DNA of 64,000 bases from Spinacia oleracea (GCF_020520425.1 NC_079487.1:66084398-66148397); one strand, 5' to 3'; positions 11,446 through 22,817 are shown, counted from the stretch's first letter. A program made the numbers and translations. The notes: generated by a model not told the origin, from the letters alone.

Positions 11446-12910
11446 TGTTAGGTTATGACAAATATAAATCATATATTTCATGCGGAAAAACCATAAAGCC
11501 AGGAATCCAAATTAATTGACACATAGTCAATTAGCATAATTAAGGATACATATATGTGATGCGTGTCTTCCCTAGCTGCTCCCGAACCGAACAAGAACAA
11601 GTTTAGGAATCCAAATGTCGCCCCTCCGTAGATAGTCCACAACACGTTCGGATCCGCCTTAGATTCAATCAACTAGGATATTTTCTAAGGTATTACGTTT
11701 ATTCGAAAGCTTAGTTATATATTTAGGCAGTTTATTAAATTCGTACATGAACTTAAAACTATATGAATACTTATTGATTGTGGTGTATAAATTGTGATTA
11801 TGAACCATGTATTTATAGGGTGGAAATAACGGACTTAGATTTCTACTAGGATTCAAATAACTAAATTCAATTAGGATTCTAGTTAAATTAATCCAGTAGA
11901 ATTTAATGTTAAATCAAACACCTAAGTGTTTCAGATTTAGTAAACAATCAATGCGCGTAGAATTAGGAAAACGATTAATCAAGCAATCCTAAACGACCAA
12001 AGAATTTGTCGTACGTAGCATTGCACACACGAATCCCACAAGGGGCATTGGTGCGCGGCCTGGCCCAAGGCAGGCGCTGGCAGCACGCGGCCCTTCCGTG
12101 GGGGCTGCTGCTGGGCCTTGCCTTGCTCGCTTGCAGCGCGCTGGGCTTTGCCTTGCTCGCTACTTGCGGGCTTCTTTCGCCTTGCTGCTCGCTGCGCACG
12201 GGCTTCGCTAGGCGCGGGCCTGGCTTCATGTTGGGTATTGCGTCTAGCAAGCTCGTCCGTCGATCGTTTCGTACGTCGCGCTTCCGATTCGTTTTCCGAT
12301 TCCGGAATTCATTTCCGATTCGAACAATAATTAATATTTCCGATTCCAGAATTTATTACCGATTCGAACAAATATTTAATATTTCCGATTCCGATAATAT
12401 TTCCGATTCCGACAATATTTCCGTTCCCGGCAATATTTCCGATTCCGACAATATTTCCATTTTCGATAATATTTTCCGATACGTACCATGTTTCCGTTTT
12501 CGGCAACATCTACGACTTGGATAATATTTATATTTCCGATACGATCCATATTTCCGTTTCTGGCAATATCATCGTTTCCGGAGTATTCATAATTTGCCTT
12601 TTGACGATTTCAGCTCCCACTGGAACCGAGATCCGTCGATTCCGAATATCCATTAATGGAGTATTTAATTCACTTAAATAATTGATCCATTCACGTCCTA
12701 TTTGTGTGACCATACGGGTTTAGTCAAGAGTAAGTTGTGGATTAATATTGTTAATTCCACTTGAACTGAAGGTCTTAAGCGGCCTATAGCTAGGCATACA
12801 GTTCACTTGATCTCACTGAATTATTAACTTGTATAATTAATTAATACTGAACTGCATTTATTAGACTTAGCATTGAATGCATACTTGGGCCAAGGGCATT
12901 ATTTCCTTCA
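11446..12910 (-). mobile_element. Solo LTR of a Ty1/copia element
   Basis: On the plus strand it reads TGTTAGGTTATGAC ... ATTTCCTTCA and is homologous to the LTR at 60682-62065, which flanks a copia RT-RNase H gene. The flanks TCCTC and CCCTC agree at four of five bases, consistent with a slightly decayed target duplication. It contains a GC-rich block (about 12030-12290) followed by a TTTCCGATTCCG array. ORFs at 12006-12524 and on the opposite strand are composition artefacts. Confidence 0.85.
12285..12570. repeat. Short tandem array, about 20-bp ATTTCCGATTCCGACAAT-type units
   Basis: Roughly a dozen degenerate units of TTTCCGATTCCGACAATA and variants occur within the copia LTR. The same array is found in the LTR at 61435-61745. 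Confidence 0.8.
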
Positions 12911-13451
12911 CCCTCTACATTTACCATATCCTTATTAGCCATGCACCTCATAATGAAAACTATAATGAAAATTCTTAACTTCTTTCGCTAATGCACGACC
13001 ACTTACAATTTATTAATTTAATAAGAGGTTGTGGATTAGAGAGGTTGCATTCTAAATTTTCTAAGTAATGGATTATATATAGGTTTTAAAATGTTGTAAT
13101 TTATTGGAAGTCAACTTCTTTAATTTGGTGAATATGATAAAGTTTGTTATCTTATTAATTGGATAAATAAATCCCGTCAATCTTCTCATTTAATAATTGA
13201 TAAATATAAATTTGAAAAGATAATTTTAGTTAAAAATTTATTATTTAATTTTTTTAATCTATTTTATTATTATAAAAAGTTGTTTTTTAATGCTAATTAG
13301 TGACATGACAATCTTACGTGGACGCTCTCAAATCTATATATATATATTAGATTAGTGTAAAACCTAACAATTCCATCAGAGAGAAACTAATAACGAAGGA
13401 TAATGATTTTAAAAAATTGGGAATGATATTCAAAATTAAAAGTTTGCATAC

Positions 13452-13487
13452 CTGTCCTGTCTCGAGAAAACTAAGCTCCATCAGAAG
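13452..13487 (-). CDS. Short internal exon of the interrupted host gene
   Basis: On the minus strand, a TTTTTTCAG acceptor is followed by 36 bp coding LLMELSFLETGQ and then the donor GTATGC. It ends in phase 0 and joins in frame to the exon at 6741-6887 once the Helitron-bearing intron is removed. The frame also stays open upstream across the acceptor for about six more codons, so the exon could begin earlier, near 13507. The protein family is not recognised. Confidence 0.45.
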
Positions 13488-13921
13488 CTGAAAAAATTCA
13501 AGTACGCTTCAGAAGTGCCTTGTTAACTATATCCCCATCGAGTATCATAAAACGTGCCTTCCAAGAATAAAGAAAACACAAGTTACATTACATCTTATAA
13601 ACAATGAGAGGAAGATGGCTAATAAGACAAGAAATGTATAAAAATCACATACAATTACAAGGAAAATTTGTGGGGCTGGGATTAAACTCAGACGAGTCAC
13701 CTATTCTTTGGCCAAAAGCCTCATCAAAATGCATCTGGATTCTTGACAGATCATGTCTAGAAATTTTACGATGTACACAAAATAAACATAATTCTCCAAA
13801 AACCACGCTGAAGCAAGGAAATGTTATGCTAGATATTCATGGCACTCCCACAACAAAAGACAATATTTGACACGCTAGTTAAAATATTTAATTTCATATT
13901 AAAGTCTCAAAACTCACAAAC

Positions 13922-13969
13922 CTGGTTGAGAATATCAATTTTTGACATTTGTTTAGTGTAGCCATATTC
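13922..13969 (-). CDS. Short internal exon of the interrupted host gene
   Basis: On the minus strand, GATTATTGCAG is followed by 48 bp coding EYGYTKQMSKIDILNQ and the donor GTTTGTGAG, in phase 0 at both ends. A further candidate exon upstream (about 14128-14217) reads SRLDGYPRASHPNEDECHLD in one frame but has less certain borders. Together these suggest a multi-exon gene with very small exons running toward lower coordinates. The product is unknown. Confidence 0.45.
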
Positions 13970-15459
13970 CTGCAATAATCCATTATTCATAGCATCATAA
14001 GGCTTACTAATCTAACAGACAAATTCCAATACTTAAAAAAAAATCAACTCATTGTACCTTCCCTAATTCATTTATTAATCTTAGTAACTTTAACAATGGT
14101 CTTTAAGCATCTACCGCAAGAAGCATCTAGAATGTGAGATCCAAGTGACATTCGTCTTCGTTAGGATGAGAAGCACGTGGATAACCATCCAACCTGGATG
14201 ATATTGTTTGGAAGTTCCGTAAAGTAAATGCATTACAACACCAAATATACACAAACAGACTCAAAGACAAAAACAAAGCTGCAATTGGGTTTCTCATTGT
14301 GCCTTACCATTTGCACGAGAAAAAAACAACACATTAGTTATAGAAAGCATAATATGTCTTTTCTAACCAAGAAAAATTAGCACCCCAACTAGATTTATCA
14401 GATTCCACTTGGATACAAAGAAACATCTTTGATAGTTCCCAAAGTCCAAAGAAAATGAAATGCAAACCCATTTACAAATTTGACCCCTTTGTTAAAGTGA
14501 ATTATAACAATTAGCATATTCTAGTAAAGATAACTGACATAAACTTGTTGAAAAAATGTTTGAACAATTGAATGAGTCAGAAAAGTGATAATTTCTTTAA
14601 ACATAAATCTGATTTTGCAATAGTGGTAGCAAATGCAGAGTATAATTTTATCAACCACTAATCTTATAGTGTTCGTATGCTGGGTGTGTTGGGTTATGTG
14701 GGTTGGGTTAAGTATGTTGGGTGTGCCGTGGTGGGTCGTGTCAGGTTAGTGGGATGGTTCGAAATGGGTTGTATTCCAAAAATCCGACCCATGACCCATC
14801 AAAAAATTATCCTGGTTGGGTTGGGTTGTGTTACGAGTCATAGCGGGTCCGACCCACATGACACACTACAGGTTGTGTCAGGGTGGGTTGGGTCGGACCC
14901 GGGCCACTGGCCATCTCTACTCCTACATGCAAAATTCGCCCAAACAACTCCGAAATCAAAATCCATACATTTTCTATCACTCGTAGACTATGTATAACGC
15001 AAGCAACAAAGCCAAAAGTACATACATTGCATCCCAAGTATCCATTCTAGGTACACTTGGGGTCTAATTCAATCAAGACAAAAATCAATGAAATTTGACA
15101 TACTTGTGAAAAATAACATGCACCAACACTTAAGCATGTTGTGAACATCATATTCAAGCAACTAATTGCAAGAAATTGGGCCAAAATAAATAAAAACCCC
15201 AAATCAATTTGAGCACAAGTTTCATACGAAATTTTACTCGAAATTAAGCCAAGAACTCAAGGAAATTCGAAATCACTAACGTAAATGTGGTGTAGGATTA
15301 CTTGTGAACAAATTTGAAGAAATTAGCAAGAACCGAGCAAAAATCAGCAAGAACCGAGGAAAAATCAGCAAGAACTTGAGAGAGAAAGCTCACGAAAATG
15401 GCGAAGAATCAGCAAAATGACGAAGAAGTTATGCGATATTCGGTTTTAAAAACGAGCAG
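13970..15459. other. Host intronic or intergenic sequence with a GGGTTGGG-rich patch
   Basis: Apart from the possible exon near 14128-14217, no gene is visible. Positions 14680-14912 are rich in GGGTTGGGTCGGACCC-like words and their complements. Such words are common at the ends of non-autonomous hAT elements, but I could not find matching termini or a target duplication. Confidence 0.35.
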
Positions 15460-16536
15460 CACTAGAAATTTCTTGCGCCCTTACCTAGGCGCAAAAGTTT
15501 TCTTGTGCAAAGCAGCGCAACGCGAAAGTTTTCTTACGCTCAAATGAAGCTCTGACATATTCTTTTCGGGCCACTTAGCCTACGCCCCAACTACAAAGCA
15601 ACTGTTATTCATTACAATTTCCTTCCCGCGGAAAAGATAACGAGTTTTCAAAATTATTACGTTATCCAAAAAATAATAATAAGTATCGTGGGCCCACCAA
15701 CAGGCCACGACCTCTCGAGAAATAATTTAGATCCACTAACCGGTCACGATCCCCAATCATTTTCATCGAAATTTCTTATTTCTAAACAAATTAAAATTCC
15801 CAAGTTATTTTTAAGAATTAAATTTTCCGTTTTCTAAAATTACGAGAGTTAAGTTCAAAATTTTCCATTTTCTAAAAACGAGAGTTAAATTTAAAATTTT
15901 CCGTTTTCTTAAAAAACGAGAGTAAGTTGAAGTTTCCATTTACTAAAAAAAGGAGAGTCAAGTTTCCGTTTCTAAAAGAACGAGGGTCGAGCCAAGTTTT
16001 CCATTTCTAAAAAACGACAGCCAAGTTTTCGTTTCTAAAAGACGAGAGTTAAGCCAAGTTTTCCGCTTCTAAAAAGCAAGAGTTAAGTTTACTTTTTCCC
16101 ATTTTCTCTAAAAATTAAGGTATTAAGTTTGCCGCTTTCTAAGCAGGATAGCCAATAAAAGTTTTCCGCTTTCTTTCTCAAAAAGTAGGACCGTCAAGTA
16201 AAGTTTTCCGCTTTCTTTCAAAAAGCAGGACCTTTAAGTTTTCCATCTATCTAAGTCCACCCCAAGTTTTAAGTATTTTTTTTCGAAAAGTTCCATCTAT
16301 ATGAACACCTCCAACGACATTGTGAAGAGGTATAAGTTCAGTCAGCAAATCTCCAATGACTCGTGAGGAGAGATGTTGACGTTCCAGGTGATGACCCTTA
16401 AGTCAAATGTTAGCACTCTGGGCTTGTGTGACCCTCGCACCCGAATCGGTTTCTCAAAACTAGATTCACTAAACGCACTCCGTCCACAATACTTTGATCA
16501 TCGTCTTAATCAGACTAAATCAAAGTGAGGACTAAC
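15460..16536 (+). mobile_element. 3' internal remnant of a family B Tat-like gypsy element
   Basis: The last 200 bp align with the PPT-proximal region of family A read in the opposite orientation. Shared words include ATGACCCTTAAGTCAAATGTTA and the terminal AATCAAAGTGAGGACTAAC next to the LTR. A palindromic GCGC-AAG-CTT module lies at 15467-15540. The 5' part of the element, including any gag-pol, is missing, and the left limit is approximate. A short reading frame near 15398 shows nothing recognisable. Confidence 0.6.
15820..16250. repeat. Tandem repeat of about 25-30 bp in the 3' region of family B
   Basis: A unit like TTTTCCGTTTTCTAAAAACG followed by AGAGTTAAG recurs about a dozen times with substitutions and small indels. 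Amplified tandem repeats upstream of the 3' LTR are known from Retand-type elements. Family A has a different array in the corresponding place. Confidence 0.75.
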
Positions 16537-16764
16537 TGTAGACGCCTACATTTGACCCCTTATCCCTTGTCGGAAGGTTCAATATATGATGAAACTATAA
16601 CCCACTTGTAGACAATGCACTCTGATTAGCTGAAGAATGACCCTCAACTGACAGATGACCCCATATGGAGAAGAACCTATTAAGTATAGTAACTTCCACA
16701 AATAGAAAGCTTCATAAAATAGACTTGACACGTACTTAGTCGCATTCGCATCCTGATACGGCTT
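16537..16764 (+). mobile_element. Family B 3' LTR, first segment
   Basis: It starts TGTAGACGCCTACATTTGACC directly after the polypurine-type tract. It is interrupted at 16765 by a small copia element and resumes at 18529. Its start resembles the family A LTR, but it soon diverges. Confidence 0.7.
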
Positions 16765-17089
16765 TGTAAAGATTTTTGAAGGCTCAAATCTTGAACATAT
16801 TATTATTCTCAATGAGTATTTATACAAGAAATATCCTAGGCAACCAAGAACTTACCTACCCATCACATTGATTTAGGAAATAAATGTTAAGTTCCTAATA
16901 CCTCATCAATACTTCAATATCCTATCATCAATACTTCAACAGTTACGACAATACCTCAACATTCCTATTTACTATCATGAATACTTTGACCGTTACGGAA
17001 ATACTTCAACCTCCATCATGAATATCGGCCTTTATGGAAATACTTCAACTTCCCTAATTACTATCTCAACACCCCCCCCTCCCCAAGTT

Positions 17090-17310
17090 GGAGCATGGGG
17101 TTCAAAAATTCCCAACTTAGGAAGAAGTAGATCAAACTGTGTCTTTCGAAGTACCTTTGTGAAAATATCCGTCAACTGTGTCGAAGTTGGAACATATGAT
17201 GGTGCAACTAAACCTTATAGCATCTCGTACAAAATGACAATCAACTTCAATATTCTTGGTGCGTTCATGAAAAAAAACTGGATTTTTGGCCATGTGAAGA
17301 GCGGATTGAT
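17090..17310 (-). pseudogene. Copia RNase H C-terminal remnant
   Basis: In broken minus-strand frames one reads FHERTKNIEVDCHFVRDAI and then a degraded copy of the 'DIFTK' region. Both are typical of the end of copia RNase H and lie just before the polypurine tract as expected. Stops and frameshifts interrupt it. This shows the small element derives from a full copia retrotransposon rather than a classic TRIM. Confidence 0.7.
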
Positions 17311-17599
17311 TTCACAAAACAACTTAATAACTTTAGGGTGATCCACATCTAAGCTTAACAACAAACCCTTGAGCCATTTCAGCTCACAACAAACCCACGA
17401 TATTCTAGCATCTAGGATAACTACGTTATCCTCAATCTACGTTATCCTCAATACCCTCCCGCAATCGAAACGGGAGTTCAACGTTGCGATTGGAGAAATA
17501 AAAAATATACTTCATATTCTTGTCTTGTAGTGTCAAGGAGTCCTTCCGTTACTGTCGTTTCAAGGAGTCATGTCATTTCGTACAAGAGAAAAAAAATAC

Positions 17600-17790
17600 C
17601 AATATGAACCTTGTCTTACGGTACAAGGAGAACCAAATTAACCTTGTCCCACGACACAAGTAGAGTCGAACCCTATCTAACGGCACAAGGAGAACCGTCC
17701 ATGTCTTACGACACATGAAAAACCGTCCATGTCTTACGACACATGAAAAACCGCTCTTGTCTTACGACACATGGAAAACCGTAAAAATCA
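17600..17790. repeat. Short repeats of CTTGTCTTACGACACA type
   Basis: Six or so copies of a 25-28 bp unit built on TGTCTTACGACACATG plus AAAAACCGT lie in the internal region of the small copia element. They are partly palindromic. A C14 run at 18002-18015 lies nearby. Confidence 0.65.
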
Positions 17791-18528
17791 TGACAAATTT
17801 GTTGGAGTTTAATAGTACTCCAATATCCAAACATAACAAGAACCCAAACAAATACTCTTGATTTCTTGAATATCAAAATCAACCACATAACCATGAACAT
17901 CGCACAAATTCGCAAGTTAAAATGGATGTGAATAATCCTTTAACACATCAACATACAACTAATACTACCAAATTACCCCAACACACGAACGAAATAGAAA
18001 TCCCCCCCCCCCCCCTTTTTTAATGAAAAAATAGAAATAAAAGTTATCACTAATATATATTGCACAACAGAAGTGATTGAAAAACTCTTAAAAAAAAATC
18101 TTAGTTTTGGATTAAGAATTGTAAATCCCACTGGTGGGTCTAATTTTCCAACCCACCGGTAGGTAAAAACTTTTGTAGACAATCCCAAGATCTCAACTTG
18201 CTCTTGATACCATGTAAAGATTTGTGAAAGCTCAAATCTTGAACATATTATTATTCTCAATGAGTATTTATACAAGAAATATCCTAGACAACCAAGAACT
18301 AACCTATCCATCACATTGATTTAGGAAATAAATGTTAAGTTCCTAATACCTCATCAATACTTCAATATCCTATCATCAATACTTCAACAGTTACTGCAAC
18401 ACCTCAACATTCCTATTTACTATCATGAATACTTTGACCGTTACGGAAATACTTCAACCTCCATCATGAATACCGGCCGTTATGAAAATACTTCAACTTC
18501 CCTAATTAATTACTATCTCAACAGGCTT

Positions 18529-18980
18529 AATATGTGATTGCATTGATAGAAGATAGAATATAATTTTCCTTGTTACAACACATCTGTAGGCGCCACAATG
18601 ATTCTAAGTGCTTGCCTTCAGGCTCTAGAATAACATAGCTTTAATGATAACACTTCCAGAACTCATAATTCTTGGGTACAAGACATGTAAATATTAATCC
18701 AAATTACTTAAACATGCTCATGAGTGCATAGAATACGCTCGTTAGCAAATTATACGTCCTTACAAAGTCAAAGTTAGTCTTATAAATTATGATTTGGATC
18801 ATGCAAATTACATGGTTATATAAGCCTTGGAATAAGATTTCCATATCATAAGCCCAAATCCGACTTAAAACGTATAAGTTATAACACATTTACTTGGGCC
18901 TTGCCAAAACGGATCAACCCCACTCTTTGGACCATAACTCAAGATTTGCAAAGCTCATTGATGCAAGTCCGGTGGGTTGG
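18529..18980 (+). mobile_element. Family B 3' LTR, second segment (inferred)
   Basis: This unannotated AT-rich stretch lies between the small copia element and family A copy 1. By position it should continue the family B LTR started at 16537 and finished at 41535-42713. I see no independent homology to prove it, and no gene. Confidence 0.45.
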
Positions 18981-19346
18981 AATTTCGTCCCAGAAGGCCA
19001 ACCCGCAAGTGCAAGCCAAGGGGGCATGCAGGCGAGAGGGACCTAGTGGGCGAGCGATTGGGTTTGGGACGGGTGTACTACTAGCGAAAGTGCCGAGTGG
19101 ACAACATTCGAAGCGTATGCAGCCCCCGGTTGGCGATGGGTATCCTTAGTCCCAACTCCCGAGATGAAACACCAAGGGAGCCAAGATTCGTTATGCGGTT
19201 CTGTCCGTTCACATTAATATGCTGATTTTCAGGTCGTCCCAACTTGATGGGGAAATAAACGCGGGGTAGGATCGTTTCACCCTTCGGCTATTTTGATTAC
19301 CTACAAGCACGAGTATTTCCTTCACTATCCCCAGTGGAGTCGCCAC
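18981..19346 (-). repeat. Extra copy of the family A primer site and 5' UTR, outside the 3' LTR
   Basis: It is nearly identical to 39713-40079, including the stretch GCATGCAGGCGAGAGGGACC and the terminal CCCCAGTGGAGTCGCCAC. Homology begins abruptly at AATTTCGTCCCAGAAGG. It shows a former tandem arrangement in which two element copies shared one LTR, now truncated. Confidence 0.85.
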
Positions 19347-20804
19347 TGTGAGGGGGTCGAAAAAGCACGAGGCTAATGCGTGACCTCGTCCCTCGTGGGT
19401 GTGACGCTTCTTTTTGTCAAATCAAGTGTAATTGGATTTCCTGTGAGTTTACACCCAATTTACTAGTAATATAGGAGTCGCCATTCAGTTTTTAACGACA
19501 ATGAGAAAAACTGACAAAAACCGGTTATCGTGACATAAAGGGAGTGCAATTATGTTTGACCACGACGGCCGTAGGTTCCCTTGTGATCCCTGGTGGTGGG
19601 GATCGCTCAACGTACACCCGCAGGGTAGAGATTGAGGGTTCGGGGGACTGTAACTACCGAGAGGAGTACTCGCTCTTCGATAACTCCAGAGGCAGGATAT
19701 CCTTACTAGCTCAGCATAAATAATTGAAGGGACATGTGTTAACTATTAAACTAATCTGAGTTGATTGTATCAATATGCAACATATAGTACTAGAACGAGC
19801 GCGATTATCTGATTTAGATTGTTTTAAGGGACCTAGCATGATAATCCAATTTCCCAAAAATATCATATTTATTAAGCGTGATCGAACAATCAGATTTTAG
19901 TTAGTTTAACAGTTCATAAAAGGGCGAGGAAAGCAATTAAACCATGGAAAAGGGACACATTACGACGCACCCTTGAGAGGTGCGTCACGGTTCTCAGAAA
20001 CCTAACCACTTTGACTTTGCTATTTCTCCTTTTATTTAACGAATCTCAAATTATGGGACAGGATACGTTCTGTTCGATTTATGGATCGATTGCGACAGAA
20101 CAAGTGATCAGTTTTGCAGCGTGAGGCTTAGGCTTAGGGGTTTAGAGTCAATACTCAGAATAATAATTGTGTGTTGTCCTTTTCACGTCGAACTTAAGGC
20201 CCTATTTATAGAAAAGAGTTCGTGGAAAGATAGATTTGTAGAACTCTAATCCACGAGGAATTAGGAAAAAACACGTACCAGGTACTTTCAGCGCCCAGGC
20301 CTGGGCGCCGAAGATTTCGGCGCCCAGAGCCAGGCGTTGAAAATAGGATCTGGGCTGTTTTTCTTAGTCAGATTCGGATTCCTAGAATCCGGAGTATTTG
20401 AGATTTAATTGAGTCTTTTAGTGCGTATTAACCTTGTGACGGGATGCGTCTAGGCCCGTTACGAACTCTAGGCTCGTTAGGATTTTAATTAATACGTGAC
20501 TCTTATTTTCGAATCATATTAGGAATAGGATTCTCTCATAATCTCTATCTCATTTAGGATTTATGTTGGAGTGCAACACCTAATTCTGACAGGTTTCTAT
20601 CTTTTATGACTTTCCACTTTTAACAACTACCCATTACGGCAGTTACTATTTTTAGCAGGTTTCCATAAATAGCAGGTTTCGGGTGAAATAAAAAGGGGTG
20701 ATCGAGATTCGTTATTTTATAGGAGATGCGTTGTCAAGTGGAGATTTACGTTTTCATCATCGAACCTTCCCTTTCGGGAATGAGGACAAAAGTAGGTGTC
20801 TACA
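19347..20804 (-). repeat. Family A copy 1, 3' LTR
   Basis: On the plus strand it reads TGTGAGGGGGTCGAAAAAGC ... GTAGGTGTCTACA. It is followed by GTTAGCCCCCACTTTGACTG, the complement of the polypurine tract. It carries a palindrome module at 20286-20344. Confidence 0.93.
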
Positions 20805-20829
20805 GTTAGCCCCCACTTTGACTGAGTTT

Positions 20830-21125
20830 TGGAGTAAGACGATGGTCAAAGTATTAGACGGAGTGCGTCGCACAAGCCATGGTGACCTATTTGCGCCGTA
20901 GACCCCACCGGCTGAAGATGGCGAGCCTGTTTCATTTTGAATTTTGAAAATTTCATTTTTGGAAAACTGAGGACCTGCTCGGCTAGTGACGCAGACCCCG
21001 CCCGCTGAAGGTGGGCGAGCCCTATCCGCTAAGGGTAGACATCCCTGAATTCGTTTTTTTCCTGATTTGGAACTTGCGTGGTTCGCGGCGCGATCTTGCC
21101 TGATTGAGGTGGGCAAGTCTCTATT
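20830..21125. repeat. Degenerate tandem repeats in the family A 3' region
   Basis: Units built on GTAGACCCC-GCC-GCTGAAG-TGGGCGAGCC recur at about 20890, 20985 and 21085 with varying spacers. The corresponding array of copy 2 is at 49020-49380. The position matches the amplified repeat of Retand-type elements. Confidence 0.7.
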
Positions 21126-22090
21126 TTTTGTTCATTGTGATTTCTTTTTTTTTGAGAATTTCTTTTGTTCATTCTTGCAAGAGCGAATTCTTTCGAGGGA
21201 TGCTCGAATTTAGTTGTAACCTGAACGTGGGTTGACAACGGATTCAGACGGACCTTTGTCTTGCGACCGTCTGCTTTCGTGGTTTTGAACTAGTCTTTAT
21301 GGCTCGATTTTTTCCACCACTTGGTCTTTGATCAGAGGACCATGTACAAGTGTCCGTGACGACCCCTTTCTGCGATCAAACCTGTTCTTTTGAGATCATC
21401 CAAGGACGGCGTATAGCGCAGTCCGGGAATGTGATTTCGATTGCGCGCTTTTTTGTTGGAGTATACTTTTCCCGAGCCCCCAAGCACTTGGGCTTTGTTA
21501 CTTGGGCTTTGTTAGTCATTTTTCGTATACTTCATAACGTCTTTTAATCATGTTCGGGGTCATGCTCGTATGTGCGAGCGACCTTTCATAGTGGTGTGCT
21601 ATTTTGGCGAAATCGTGGGGTGCGACTTCAGTCTTCGGGCGACGAGGTTTAATATCATTCGGTTTAGCTTGACCCGATTTAATCTTTTGACAGACAAACA
21701 TTTTTTATTTGAGAAACCAACGACTTAACAACATTTTTTGGTGTTTCGAAGAATAACCTTGATCTTTCATATTTGTTTTGAAAAGTGTACATATATGTTT
21801 CTTGAGATAAGACTAAGTTTCGACCTGCATTTTTTGGGAGCTTAAAGGTGCTTTTGGGCTTGATCTTAATTGCAATAGGGCCTCGTGTCTAGCAACGCGG
21901 TTTTAAGTCTTTTCCTGTTCCGCGTTTTGTGAAATCTGGGACTTGGGCTGCATTTTCGGCGCCCAAGGCTGGGCGTTAATTATTTCGGCGCCAGATTCGG
22001 GCGCTGAAAGTCCTTTCCTGGCGAATTATGACTTTCGGTTTTCTTAACGCGTTTCCGAATGGGATCAGGATGTCACTTGATGCGTTCAGC

Positions 22091-22098
22091 TATATATA
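22091..22098 (+). promoter_or_regulatory. TATA box of the antisense gene, copy 1
   Basis: TATATATAGAGG lies 89 bp upstream of the ATG at 22180 in an otherwise TATA-free stretch. The pyrimidine-rich leader that follows resembles a plant transcription start region. Copy 2 has the same box at the same distance (50406-50413). Confidence 0.6.
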
Positions 22099-22179
22099 GA
22101 GGCTAGATACGTCCCTATTTTCCATAACTCTCAATTTCCTTCTTTCTTTGCTGTGTTTTAATTACTCCTTGCTTTCGTC

Positions 22180-22817
22180 ATGTCGATTCCTACTTTCTCA
22201 CTCCAACGGGCTGTTAGGCGTTGGCTACGGGCCCTTAATCCTACAGAAAAGGCTTTGTTGAAAGGATACCACTTAGAGGCACTTTTAGGCTTACAACAAA
22301 TTAACATTTACTATAATTTTCTGCACGCAGCTCTAAGCTTTTGGGATTCCGATCGTCATGTTTTTGTCTTTCGGGGCAACAAAATATGTCCTTTGCCAGA
22401 TGAATTTGCTGCGATCCTTGGTTATCCTACTAATGCTACCCCTGCCACTCCTGGCACTATTGAAGAGAGTAAAACAACCATAGGGGCTTTCCTAGGACTA
22501 GATGCTAATATGCTTGCTGAAGTTGTTGTAGGTGATGAGGTTAATTTGGCAAAACTTGTAAAACACCACTTTAGGCCTAGTATATGACCGAACAGAAATT
22601 GAATATTCGAGCCCTTGTATTTTGCTTGTTGAATCATTATTTGTTGTCGAATAACAATGGTGAGTTCGGTGACATAAGGTTGATCCCCTTGATTAGCCAG
22701 ATGGAAAGTTACTATTCTATTATGCCGTTGGTGGTTGCCGAGACTTTGCTGAGTGCGGATGAGCTGAAGAAGGACGCCAAATCTGAATATTTTAAGGGAA
22801 GCCCCCTATTACTGCAG
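22180..22817 (+). pseudogene. Antisense additional ORF, exon 1, copy 1 (plant-mobile-domain-like)
   Basis: The gene runs opposite to gag. It starts MSIPTFSLQRAVRRWLRAL, includes CPLPDEFAAILGYP (the helix-and-proline pattern seen in plant-mobile-domain-type proteins) and ends GSPLLLQ at a GT donor (GCAG before GTAATC). Near codon 135 a 4-bp loss relative to copy 2 shifts the frame, so translation needs two overlapping frames (22180-22587, then 22584-22817). Antisense ORFs downstream of pol are known in Tat-lineage elements such as Grande and Retand. The domain assignment is by eye, and the role in the element is unknown. Confidence 0.6.

Larger units (their letters stand above)
9140..13351 (-). 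mobile_element. Non-autonomous Helitron carrying two nested solo LTRs
   Basis: On the minus strand the element starts TCTAATATATATATAG, preceded by A. It ends with a hairpin (CCGTGC-ATC-GCACGG) eight bases before CTAG, followed by T. This matches the Helitron rule of insertion between A and T, a 5' TC, a short 3' hairpin and CTRR. Without the two LTR insertions it is about 1.27 kb. There is no Rep-helicase gene, so it must have been mobilised in trans. It lies in an intron of the minus-strand host gene. Confidence 0.8.
16765..18523 (-). mobile_element. Small decayed Ty1/copia element with two LTRs
   Basis: Direct repeats at 16765-17071 and 18213-18523 start TGTAAAGATTT and end CTCAACA, about 93-95% alike by eye. 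The target duplication GGCTT lies at 16760-16764 and 18524-18528. On the minus strand, TGGTATCAAGAGC beside the right LTR is an initiator-tRNA-type primer site. A purine tract (complement of the C-rich run at 17072) borders the left LTR. At only 1759 bp it is internally deleted. Confidence 0.9.

Noticed and set aside
12006..12524. 172-codon plus-strand ORF, and the similar one at 61183-61566
   Set aside because: They span the GC-rich block and TTTCCG array of the copia LTR. The repetitive (SDNISDSDN-like) peptide follows from the array.
13604..13870. 88-codon plus-strand ORF
   Set aside because: It lies opposite an intron of the putative host gene, has no recognisable domain and no splice or promoter context.
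14677..14997. Plus-strand ORF and possible hAT-type element
   Set aside because: The ORF is made of GGGTTGGG-like words. No matching terminal inverted repeats or 8-bp duplication could be found.
20698..21547. ORFs in the 3' region of family A
   Set aside because: They cross the LTR edge and tandem repeats. The corresponding copy 2 region does not keep the frames.
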